A program made the translations under genes and the position numbers. The notes below the pieces were generated by a model, which was not told the DNA's origin, made no database searches, and saw only the letters and a program-made list of their open reading frames with translations. Below, one piece after another: positions 54,707 to 64,000 of a stretch of DNA of 64,000 nt. Source of the stretch: Siphonodentalium dalli (taxonomy: Eukaryota > Mollusca > Scaphopoda > Gadilida > Siphonodentaliidae); assembly GCA_032622095.1 (NCBI GenBank), contig CP136067.1:76042705-76106704 (forward strand), in the 5' to 3' direction. Position 1 is the first letter of the stretch. Each line of letters starts with the position of its first letter.

Positions 54707-55569
54707 TATTAATTATCACCTATCAGCAGATAAACTAATCCATGGCAGAAGTTTGTGTTCGGCTTTTCTATGCCGAACATGAACGTGTTGTACAATTTAC
54801 AAAACATCTAATAAAACACTCATTGCCTATGAACTTTATTTGTTACATTTCCATCATTTGGACTTGTGTTCGGTTATGGTCGGCTTTTATGAGGACCGAG
54901 TGTCACACACCTTTCATTCAGTTGGGTACGGCAATTACTAATTTAATCAAGTTCTGTGTGAGATTGCCTAAAGTTGGGTACCCAACTGAAAATTAAAAAA
55001 AGCTGGTTCCCAACTGAACAAAAGGGGGTGACAGTGATCATTTCAGCATAACAAAAACTATACCATTTCACTGGCGGCATAGTTATAAAAACAATGATAG
55101 TTGCCCACAGACAATGAAAGAAAGCTGCTAAGTACTGTTGATTGCTGCTTAGCGAATGAAGCCATTAGCTCAGATATTCAACCTATGGAAGCTGTATAGA
55201 GACAGAGAGATTTGACAACAAACCAGCTACTCCATAGAATTTGCAGAGATTTCAGCACCCACAACTGACGACAGTGACAGCGATGACGATGCCGTTTGAA
55301 TTTTTTGTTGTTTTGCCATCATTATTATTATTTCATATTTGATATCATCATATAAATAAATAATGATTTAAAAAAAATTCTGTTATATATGAGGCTTACA
55401 TATTTGAGACCGACCTCGCGCGGGCCGTCTTCGTGTGGGGCCGACTCTCCTCAGATTTCCTGTATTTGACAGTCTCTGTCTGACTCTTTTTTTAGTTCAA
55501 CTTTACTTTGTAAAGTTTGAGCTATTGCCATGGCTTGGTATCCGTCGTCCGTGTGTGTTTGCATGTGCG
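54707..55569. other. No gene supported
   Basis: Short phrase repeats TTGTGTTCGG and GTTGGGTACCCAACTG (54970-55015) only. Confidence 0.3.
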
Positions 55570-56830
55570 AGGTGTCAACAATTTCGTACCTTTGGTCGGA
55601 TCATTTTGAAATTTGTCATAGCTGTTGACATGTAGAAGGAACGAGTCATTTTGGGGTCATTCGAAAAAAATACATTTTGGATTTCAAAATTCAATCCATT
55701 AGCAGGGCTGCATGTCGTACTGTTTGTCTGATCATCATAAAATTTGTCATGGATGTTAATATTGACATGTAGGTGGGAACAAGTAGTTTTGGGGTCGTGC
55801 GGCCAAAAAACATGGCCGCCAGCAACCATCTTGGATTTTACTCTTTGCATGACTAAATCCTTTGGCACAGGCTACAGGTCGTACCTTTGGTCGGATCAGA
55901 ATGAAATTTGTCATGGCTGTTGACATTGACATGTAGATGGGAACGAGTCATTTTTGGGGTCATTCAGCAAAAAAACATGGCCACCAGTGGCCATCTTAGA
56001 TTTCAAAATTCAATCCATCAGCACAGGCTACAGGCCATACTGTTTGTCTTATCATCATGAAATTTGTTGTGGATGTTTATATTGACATGTAGATGGGAAC
56101 GAGTCATTTTGGGGTCATTTGGCCAAAAAACATGGCCACCAGCACGGCCCAGCAGCCATCTTGGAATTTACTCTTTGCATGACTAAATCCTTTGGCACAG
56201 GCTACAGGTCGTACCTTTAGTCGGATCATCATGAAATAAGTCACAGTTGTTGACAATGACATGTAGATGGGAACGAGTCATTTTGGGGTCATTCGGCCAT
56301 AAAACATGGCCACCAGCAGCCATCTTGGATTTTACTTTTTGCCTGACTAAATCCTTTGGCATGGGCTACTGGTCGTACCTTTGGTCGGATCATTATAACA
56401 TTTTTCATAGCTGTTGACATTGACATGTAGATGGGGAAACTGTCATTTTGGGGTCATTCGGCAAAAATACATGGCCGTCAGCAGCCATCTTGAATTTCAA
56501 AATTCAATTAGCACAGGTGTACAGGCATAACTGTTCGCCTAATCATCATGAAATTTGTATGGATGTTAATATTGACATGTAGATAGGAACGAGTCATTTT
56601 GGTGTCATTCAGCCAGAAAACATTTCTGCTGGCAGCCATCGTGGATTTTACTCTATGCATGACTAAATCCTTTGGCACACCCTACAGTCCACTTCTCTCA
56701 GCCGATCATCACCAAACTTGATATTAATCTTGATTTTGATCTAGTAGATGGAAGCTATCAAATGTTTTTGAATTTCATTCGAAAACATAGCCGCCAGCAA
56801 CCATCTTGGATTTTAATTTATATATATCTT
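55570..56830. repeat. Tandem array, about 155-165-bp units, two alternating subtypes
   Basis: Eight units start with CGTACCTTTGGTCGGATCAT or the alternate ACTGTTTGTCTGATCATCAT at about 55588, 55716, 55880, 56037, 56211, 56374, 56527 and 56684. Each includes GACATGTAGATGGGAACGAG, TCATTTTGGGGTCATTCGGC, AAAACATGGCC(G/A)CCAGCA and GCCATCTTGGATTT. Subtypes alternate, so the higher-order repeat is about 320 bases. Confidence 0.85.
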
Positions 56831-57400
56831 ACTTCGACATTTCAACTTTCCGCATTCCTAGTAGCTCCACTGACTGTAACACATGAAATTATTCCCTTTT
56901 TAAGTTGAGCTATGTAGTGTCATTGACATTTTCATTTGAGTGTTCAAACCAAATGACTTCCATTTCCATTTCAATCGACAATAAACAAGTTCTGATCAAA
57001 ATGTCTTTGCTAACAATGGATTTATTGAAATAAATACATGCATCATAAAAGACAATGTTAGTTTTAACTAATAACATAGTTATACTCTCCTGCCATCACC
57101 ATAAGATTGTCGTAAATGTGTGGGCATGTCACAGTTCACAGTATATTTTTATGTTGCAATGATATAATTGGTCATGTAAATATCAAGTTCCTTCTCATGC
57201 TGCGACCTGATGTAGATGCATCATATCACAACCCACATGAGTCGATCCAGGACATCTAAGTATTATATTAGAATTTATTTACTTATACATGTAATTACTA
57301 TATATAGATGCAGAGGTTGAGACATGTTTCGATAGATTAGATTTGGTTCATTCTGAGTTATCCATTGGTTAATGTACGGATTTCAGTATGGGATGACACG
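56831..57400. other. No gene seen
   Basis: AT-rich sequence between the tandem array and the LINE 3' end. Confidence 0.25.
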
Positions 57401-57419
57401 TTAGATATATAATACATGC

Positions 57420-60330
57420 AGATGAAATATTCAGACTGTTCTTTCCCCTCACCATGTAGGGCTAATCAGAGTAGGAGGAATTATACATTAAGAGTATGAA
57501 ACAATAAGGAGCTTGTCCTAATCTGAATAGCCCTGTGGTGACAGAACTCTGTTTTGTACTACTATTGGAGTACATGTCGGTAACCAGGGAGGAGTACTAT
57601 TCAGTGGGGGAGGTTGGTTTATGTTGCTTGTTAATGAAATATTCTTTCAGATATTTTGAGTAATTGCTATCAATATCTATTCTGAGTTTGCAGTCAGTTG
57701 GTAGTTCATTCCACAGGCATCTGGCTCTGGTTGATATGGCATTTTTTGCTTTTTTCGTTCTTTTAAATACACAGAATAGATTTGAATTAGCTTTGGACCG
57801 TGTATTGTAATTATGGATATCATGTAGGCTTGTAAATAGGGAAGTCAGTGATTTAGGGAGTTTCTTGTGGTAGAAATCATGTAAAATTTTAAGCAGTTGC
57901 ATATTTCCAATGTCTTCAAGCAGCAATAAATTGTGTTTCTTGCATATTTCCTGGGTATTTTTATTATTTCCATATGACAGTGTTGCAATTGCTTTGTTTT
58001 GTATTTTTTCAAGTTTTTGAAAATTTTAATAAGTATCAAATAAAGTGATTTCATTGTATCCTTTGGTACAAACTCACTAACCTTACGCATGACTCCTAGG
58101 TTTCTAGATAATTTATTGATAATTGTATCCACATGTATATCCCATGACAAAGTTTCTTCAATATTAATTCCTAGGAATTTAGTGTTTTTAACCCTTTGGA
58201 CCAGTTTATCATTAATTTTTAGCTCCGGTAGAAAATTTAACGACTTACAAAGATCTGTATTTGTGAAAAGCATATAGTTTGTTTTATCAAGATTTAAAGA
58301 TAATTTGTTAGCTAGAAACCATTTTGTTCATTGCCTCCATTTCTTTGTTAACAACATCATAAGCATTAATAATGTCTTTATCTGAGTAAAATGCATTTGT
58401 ATCATCAGCAAATAGTATTACCTTTAATTTTTTGCACACATTTGGAAGATCATTCATGTATATAAGAAAGAGAAGAGGGCCATGTATTGATCCCTGTGGC
58501 ACGCCACAGGTTATATTTGTTTGGCATGAAAAGTTGCCCTCGTACAGTACAGATTGCTTTCTATTTGACAGGTAGCTGTGGAACCAGTTCAGTGCAACCC
58601 CCCGACAGCCATAGTGTTCAAGTTTATTAATCATTATATTGTGGTTTATTGTGTCAAATGCCTTGGATAAATCTAAAAATACTCCAATGGAGTGTTCTTT
58701 TTTATCTAAAGCTTGAGTTATTTTTTCTAATAAATCAGTTAAAGCAAGAATAGTTGAGTGATTTTTTCTGAAGCCATATTGGCTACTATATAGAATATTG
58801 TATTTTGTAAGGTATTTATCCATTCTGTTGTACATCAGTTTTTCAAGAATTTTTGAGAAAATGGGTAGCACAGATACTGGCCTGTAGTTACTTAGAATTG
58901 TTGGGTCTTTAGATTTGTAGATTGGAATAACTTTAGCTACCTTCATGAGGTCTGGGAATATGCCATTAGATAGGGAGAGATTACAGATATGTGTAATGGG
59001 TTTAATAATAAATTCGGAACATGTCTTCAGAATAGAACATTTCAGTTCATCGATACCTGCCGCCTTTTTATAATTGATATTTTTTAATAAATCAAGGATC
59101 TCAAATTCATCAGTTGGGTGTGTAAAAAAAGAAGAACTCTTGGGCTGATTAAGGTAGTCTGAAGGATTTTCACAAGATGTTATCTTGGCAGCAAGGTTTG
59201 GTCCAATATTCGTGAAAAACTCATTAAATTTGGCAGCAATTTCCTTCTTATCATTGATGTATTTATTTTCATATAAGAACTCTGTTGTGGTGCTGTTACT
59301 TGATTTTTTGTTGAGAATGTTTTTGATTAGTTTCCATGTAGCATTAATGTTACTTTCATACTGTTGGAACTTACTATGATAAAAATGCTGCTTAGAAGTT
59401 CGAATAATTGAGTTTACTTTATTTCTATACTTCTTGTATTGCTCATTATTATATTTTGTTCCGTCTTTTATGAATATTTTATAAAGTTTATTCCTTCTTC
59501 TGATGGAGTTCAGTATACCTGTTGTTATCCATGGATTTTTATTATTAGATATTTGGACTTTCTTTCTCTTTTTTGGGAAGTTAAGATTATAAGTGCTCAT
59601 TATTTTACCATGAAATATGTTATAGGCTTCATTGCAGTCCTGGTTATAAAGTACTGTGCTCCAGTCAGCCACTGAGATATCGTTGATGAAATTTTTTATG
59701 TTTTTCTTTGAATAGTCTCTTTGGTAAATAAAAATATCTTTGTTGGTTACTTTTTTGGCTCCATTATCCACAAGAAGGTAAATGGGCAAGTGATCAGTTA
59801 TGTCTTCCACAAAAATACCTGCGTAAAATGATGAAGAGAGATGACAGTTGGAGAATATGTTGTCAATGAGGGTTGCACTGAATTCTGTAATTCTGGTGGG
59901 TTTAGTTATTGTTGGCAGAAACATAAATGACTTCAATAGGTTTAAGAAGTTCTTTCCACTGGTATTATCATTATTTATGTTTATGTTGAAATCACCCATC
60001 AGGAAGCATTCTTTTTTTTCTTTATGTATTTGAGTTAGTACTGTTTCAAGTTTTTCAAGAAATGTGTCGACATCAGAATTGGGGCATCGATATATACAAC
60101 CTACTAGTTGGTTCTTGTTTTTATGATCAGGGATTTCAATAAATAAGTTTTCAAAGCTTTCTGTGAATATAGATAAGTCTGTTCGAACTTGAGCTTTAAG
60201 GTTATCATTAACATATATTCCATTAATGTCAGAATCAGTGATTGCGAGACCTACATGTACAGAAACCATTGGTGCAACCTGTTTCTCTTTCGTGGCATTT
60301 TGATCATTAGTGCGGGTAGGTAACCTCCAG
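57420..60330 (-). mobile_element. LINE with partial endonuclease and frameshifted RT
   Basis: Reads on the minus strand from a partial endonuclease through RT to a C-terminal region ending at 57597, then a 3' UTR with GGACAAGCTCCTTATTG. The 5' boundary lies near 60240-60330 where endonuclease similarity stops. The 3' end is not precisely visible. Motifs fit the CR1/L2-like part of the Jockey group. Confidence 0.85.
57597..58273 (-). pseudogene. LINE ORF2, C-terminal pieces in two frames
   Basis: The frame 58273-57845 continues the thumb (FLGINIEETLSWDIHVD and LSRNLGVMRK), and a second frame to 57597 carries the tail (LFTSLHDIHNYNTRSKAN, RCLWNELPTDCK). A shift lies near 58025, so with the one at about 58315 there are two lesions after RT. 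The ending NTRS...LWN..LP is standard for this LINE group. Confidence 0.8.
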
Positions 60331-60356
60331 ACAAACTGAATGGTAATTTTCCTCAA
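58308..60356 (-). pseudogene. LINE ORF2, endonuclease C-terminal part plus RT
   Basis: 682 codons (TTG at the upstream limit). Endonuclease motifs: GIYVNDNL at 47-54, GDFNIN at 121-126, TLIDNIFSN at 162-170 and TDHLPI with the catalytic His at 187-192. The first 80 or so residues of the domain, including the Asn and Glu catalytic motifs, are missing. RT motifs: YKKAAGIDELK, NYRPVSVLP, GVFLDLSKAFDTINH, CGVPQGSIHGPLLFLIYMND and FADDTNAFYS at 649-658. The frame ends at 58308, just after RT, through a one-base shift. Confidence 0.85.
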
Positions 60357-61653
60357 ATTTGCATCTCTGGACTGTTTGATATAATATTAATACATAATGC
60401 ATGTCTTGTTGTTAAGAGTCTTAACTTAAGACTATGTAAAAACAGGAATACTATGCTGGTAGCAGTCAACTCATCCTGATAATTCTTTTGGCATTCTACT
60501 CATGCGCAGCGAATGATAAGCGATGCATTATTTATATATCTTATAACATATATGTACTAGTAAGTCTGTTAAAAGCCATGATAGATAAACATCACGTGTG
60601 AGCACAGTGAAGAAACAAAAACAGTTGATTAAGTTTATGAGAGATAATATAAAAAGCAGACCAGATCCCATTTATTTCCATTATGGTGCCCAGTGCCATT
60701 CTGTTACATAAAGGTCATATAACATATTTGGAACTTCACCATTCTAAGCTGATTTATTTGTAAATATTTCTTTCGGATATTATTGCATGTACGCAGGATA
60801 TCATTTTCTCTATTTCTGATGTCTGACTGCATGATGGCTCATTATGTTCAGTTGTTAGTTAACTTTTGAAAATTAAAAACAGAAACACGCATTCATGTTA
60901 TTTTGGCCTAATGAAAGACACGGAATAATTAATATTTACTGAGAATATTCAATACAAATATGTACAAATCTTCAAACAAACAAAATTTCAATATTAAAGA
61001 AATTTAGAGTTCCCTCTCTTTAAAAGTTACAACAGTCAGCACTGACCCTGTGCTAGGAAGATCAATTGATGTATTTTAGCCCAATAGGGCTATTATAGAT
61101 CGATAGGTGGGTCCGACGATTTGTAGTACGAAGAGTAGTAGTAGGGCCCCATTTGCAGAGGTCCATAAATTCGTGGAGGTCTCATAATCTCATAAAATGG
61201 GTGAAAGAGACAACTTTAAACTGAGGAAAGGATATGTAGCCACTATAGGCTTAAACGAATAACACAAGGATTGATAATAGTGGCTTGTTTAATTATATTT
61301 GTGGAAGTCACTTTAATATTACAAATAAATACGGTGATAAAAAATTGTGTTCTCCCCATAATGGCCAGACAGCCGGAAGTCCCCTTAAAGTTGTGAAAGT
61401 AAACACCTCAAAAGAAGATAGATATTATAGTTTATTCATAACATTCAATTAAATAATAAATAGAGAGTAATCGCTTGATTGAACTGGCAACTTGAAATAA
61501 TTCATGAGAGGCAGGACGTTGTACAAACAAGAGAGTACATATGCGCAGAAGGTTTTTCTACTTTTGGATATTCATGATCTGATAGACATTTTAATACTTC
61601 ATTCATTCAAGTTTGATGCATTGTATAATTTTTTTGTAATGTTGATGTTTTAG
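60357..61653. other. Upstream of TAX1BP1-like gene; no feature beyond a candidate acceptor
   Basis: AT-rich. TTTTTTGTAATGTTGATGTTTTAG ends at 61653 and would serve as the acceptor of a 5' UTR intron, placing the first bases of the coding exon at 61654. No promoter element is claimed. Confidence 0.4.
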
Positions 61654-61672
61654 TCTACCATAGATACTCAAA

Positions 61673-61943
61673 ATGTCTGAGAGTGAAGTTACGGAAGAGA
61701 AGCAGCTGAAATCAGAGTTTGCTGCCGTTGTCTTTAACAATATACCTGAGACCTACCCAGCTGATGCCCACATTGAATGCTGTTACACCATCACTGAGGA
61801 TATAGTCCCTTGTAGCCGGGACTACATTGGATTATTCAGGGTTGGATGGATGGTTGCAAGTGACTACATTTACTATGAATGGGCTCCATATCCAAAGGAT
61901 TATGTTAAAGGGAAGGAAACACAGGCTAGTGTCATGTTTCCAG
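61673..61943 (+). CDS. TAX1BP1: TAX1BP1-like, coding exon 1
   Basis: The ATG at 61673 lies in the context AAA-ATG-T and gives the usual short acidic N-terminus. The exon ends GTTTCCAG before GTAAGG (donor at 61944), phase 1. The alternative plus-strand frame 61827-62081 is a shadow. Confidence 0.88.
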
Positions 61944-63970
61944 GTAAGGCCCTTAACTGTTTCTGTATCTGTTTTCAGGACAAAAATGTATGGTAAAAGT
62001 TCCTATTTCCATTGTTCTATACTAGTTGTCCTTCAAACATTGAAAACATTTATTAACATTGGCATGGACACTGTCCTTTAGAAATAATCTTTATTTGTGC
62101 ATCCATCCTTCCATTCATCTGGACTCAGTTGTTCAAACCGTAATCAACTCCATCTACAGTGTGTACCTCATGGATCTAAAACTTTAAGATGCTGTTACTG
62201 ACACACTGAAAGTACAGCTATGCTCTAATTAATTGACTCATGCTATCATGGTTTGCTGAAATAACTCATCGCTTAGCGATGTAATCTGTATAAACACCAC
62301 GCGCGCTCAAACCGATTCCGCATTTTAGTATTGGCTGACTACGAATACGTAATTGTAGTCGGCATAATAAACTCCTGCTCCGAATCTGTGTTTTTAATTT
62401 GCTCGCCCACAACTACGTCATCTGTAGTTTATTCACGTTAATCTATGAATATCGATGGTGGTATTATTTATAAATTTTTCGGCTTATTTATTATGCGATC
62501 CGAATGGGGACTTGGGTCATTTTAATCCAAACCGGAGGGCTTTCCGATTACATTTGGTAGTTTCAAGACCGAATAAATTCTTTAACGAGCTTAACCACCG
62601 GTTTTACCATGATATTCAACCTTGTTCATGTGATCAACCATGGTCCATTATACTGCCGCCGACCACGGTACCATCTCACAATCCCGATTAGATCGTATTC
62701 TTTGTGCAATGTTTATATGCATTTTTTTTTTAAGTCAGCATTGTAACCACACCAGAGAAATTTTTATTTTTGGCATGGCGTGAAGCTGCATTGATGATGC
62801 AACGCAAATATCGGTCGGTGACCAACTTCGCATGTTGAATAAACTGCAAACCATTTATTAATTGAAATATTTTGTGTTTAGTTAACTTGAAAATAAATAT
62901 TGTGTAGATATGGTATTTGTGAATTGAAAACTTGGTGATTGCAAATGGCACTAGACATCGAATGCTGATGTGCTTAAAAATTTCTATATTGAATTTGCTC
63001 TTATTGCGGGCGCAAAAACATTAATGTGGTTGTAGTTTTACTTGGTTATCGCAGTTAAAAAATATTTTCGTGGTAAGATTAACGGCTGATACCGCATGTC
63101 ATCTGCTAGCAATCGCGGTGATACCACTTGACTGGGGGTACGACCATGATCATTACCAGCCTACAACCTCGTTAAAGGGGTTGATTAATGAGAGCATACA
63201 TGTAGCTGTATATGCAACCATTATCCTGATAAGGGAAACCCCTTTCTCAACTTGAAAAAAATGAGATACATTCAGACTGGGGTACCTTGACTGAGTTATA
63301 AATTCCTCGTATAGTTCACGCCCAACAACCAAAAACCATAGGGCATTATTACATGTTCTAATACATTGAATATATGAATTAACATTTTTAATTTTGATTG
63401 GGCATGCATTCAGCACTGGGAAACTGATTGTTCTTGCTGTCAAAAAGAAACCTTGTTTGCAGTTTAATTACTGTATCAAAACAAATTTAAGAATATTGGA
63501 CTAAATTTTTGCCTAGTTCAGATGTTGTGATTTCCGAAAAGATATGACCAATTGATATTCTTGAAGTATTTGACAATACATGTAATATTCAAATCTTTAA
63601 TATTTTAAGTCAGTTTTGTGGCTGAATAGTAAGATATGAGTCTGATGCAGTAAAATACTGGGTAAGCAAATAATAAACTCTACATTAGTTTGTCAGATAG
63701 AATATTTACACACACATTAAAATGAAGTATTTTATTTTTATGTTTGCAGCACACAAAATGCCTGGGGATGATGGGGAATTCTACCAGTTCTGTTATGTCT
63801 CTGGACAAGTACGAGGGGCCAGCACTCCATTCCAGTTTAAAAGGCCGCATGCCGATGAGTTTGTGGAGATTGAGGATGTTGAACCAGACATGTTAGTGAT
63901 TCGATCAAAAACTAATGTCCTCAAAGAGAAACTTCAGAATGCTGAAGAAGAGAGACAGAAATGTCTGGAG
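61673..63970 (+). CDS. TAX1BP1: TAX1BP1/CALCOCO-family autophagy receptor, 5' part (2 exons)
   Basis: Join 61673-61943 and 63750-63970, running off the window: 164 codons read. Residues about 16-121 form a SKICH domain: FAAVVFNNIPETY, CCYTITEDI, RDYIGLFRVGWMVASDYIYY, then GDDGEFYQFCYVSG and RGASTPFQFKRP, the last two nearly diagnostic of TAX1BP1, CALCOCO1 and CALCOCO2. Residues 137-141 (DMLVI) match the position of the LVV-type non-canonical LC3-interacting motif, and LKEKLQNAEEERQKCLE starts the coiled coil. Known relatives are cytoplasmic selective-autophagy adaptors linking ubiquitinated cargo to ATG8 proteins, with C-terminal zinc fingers, which would lie beyond the window. Which family member this represents cannot be settled here. 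Confidence 0.88.
61944..63749 (+). other. TAX1BP1-like intron 1 (1.8 kb)
   Basis: GT...AG intron. A short palindromic stretch GACTACGAATACGTAATTGTAGTC lies at about 62337-62360. Otherwise AT-rich; short ORFs on both strands have no family resemblance. Confidence 0.7.
63750..63970 (+). CDS. TAX1BP1: TAX1BP1-like, coding exon 2
   Basis: Acceptor TTTTATGTTTGCAG before 63750; donor-like GAG-GTAATT at 63971, phase 0. The frame also stays open to the window end (VIKDSESLPG), so the donor could instead lie further on. Confidence 0.8.
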
Positions 63971-64000
63971 GTAATTAAAGATAGTGAATCTCTTCCAGGC

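Noticed and set aside
62455-62691. 78-codon plus-strand ORF in TAX1BP1-like intron 1
   Set aside because: Not flanked by usable splice sites in phase with the gene and no family motif; left as intron sequence.

Overview
This is a window of animal nuclear DNA, AT-rich and intron-containing, with dense nested transposable elements. The retroposon types (LINEs ending in short tandem repeats, a tRNA-derived SINE, TTAA-target MITEs, tandem arrays ending in GGAC-type repeats) and the two host genes suggest a marine invertebrate, most likely a lophotrochozoan such as a mollusc or brachiopod. That placement is an inference and is weakly held. There is no prokaryotic or organellar signature.

Two host genes can be read. 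(1) An ASB-family gene (ankyrin repeats plus SOCS box, closest in layout to ASB1) lies on the minus strand, with four coding exons between 52584 and 41135. The three introns have clean GT/AG sites and the phases join into a 324-residue protein with stop. (2) The first two coding exons of a TAX1BP1/CALCOCO-family autophagy receptor (SKICH domain, then an LVI motif where the family has its non-canonical LC3-interacting motif, then the start of a coiled coil) lie on the plus strand at 61673-63970. That gene runs off the right edge.

The rest is mostly mobile DNA. 0-4 kb: a 5'-truncated LINE with an open reverse transcriptase frame, and a tRNA-derived SINE. 4.7-6 kb: a long hairpin and an array with paired TGACCTTGA/TCAAGGTCA motifs. 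6.4-9.2 kb: a foldback-like element with inverted ends made of ACCATGGT-type minisatellite, enclosing an unrecognised coiled-coil ORF. 9.4-10.2 kb: a broken fragment resembling tnp2-type transposon proteins. 11.4-13.8 kb: a tandem array of about 155-bp units holding a doubly palindromic MITE. 16.7-21.0 kb: a 4.3-kb element with 21-bp terminal inverted repeats. 23.6-30.4 kb: a Ty3/gypsy LTR retrotransposon, itself hit by a LINE (11-bp target duplication) and by a TTAA-target MITE inside its 3' LTR. 30.9-37.4 kb: a rearranged block of inverted repeats with two more copies of that MITE and a separate 706-bp foldback element. 39.2-40.8 kb: a longer TTAA-flanked element. The 8.4-kb ASB intron 2 carries tandem repeats, a decayed zinc-finger exon on the opposite strand and a hAT-type MITE with a perfect 8-bp target duplication. 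Upstream of the ASB gene are more MITEs and a tandem array with Kozak/YY1-like blocks, then a LINE with a partial endonuclease domain and a frameshifted reverse transcriptase (57.6-60.4 kb).

No complete autonomous DNA transposon, CRISPR array, rRNA gene or standalone tRNA gene was seen. Exon boundaries and family names rest on reading by eye and on remembered family features, not on database searches.
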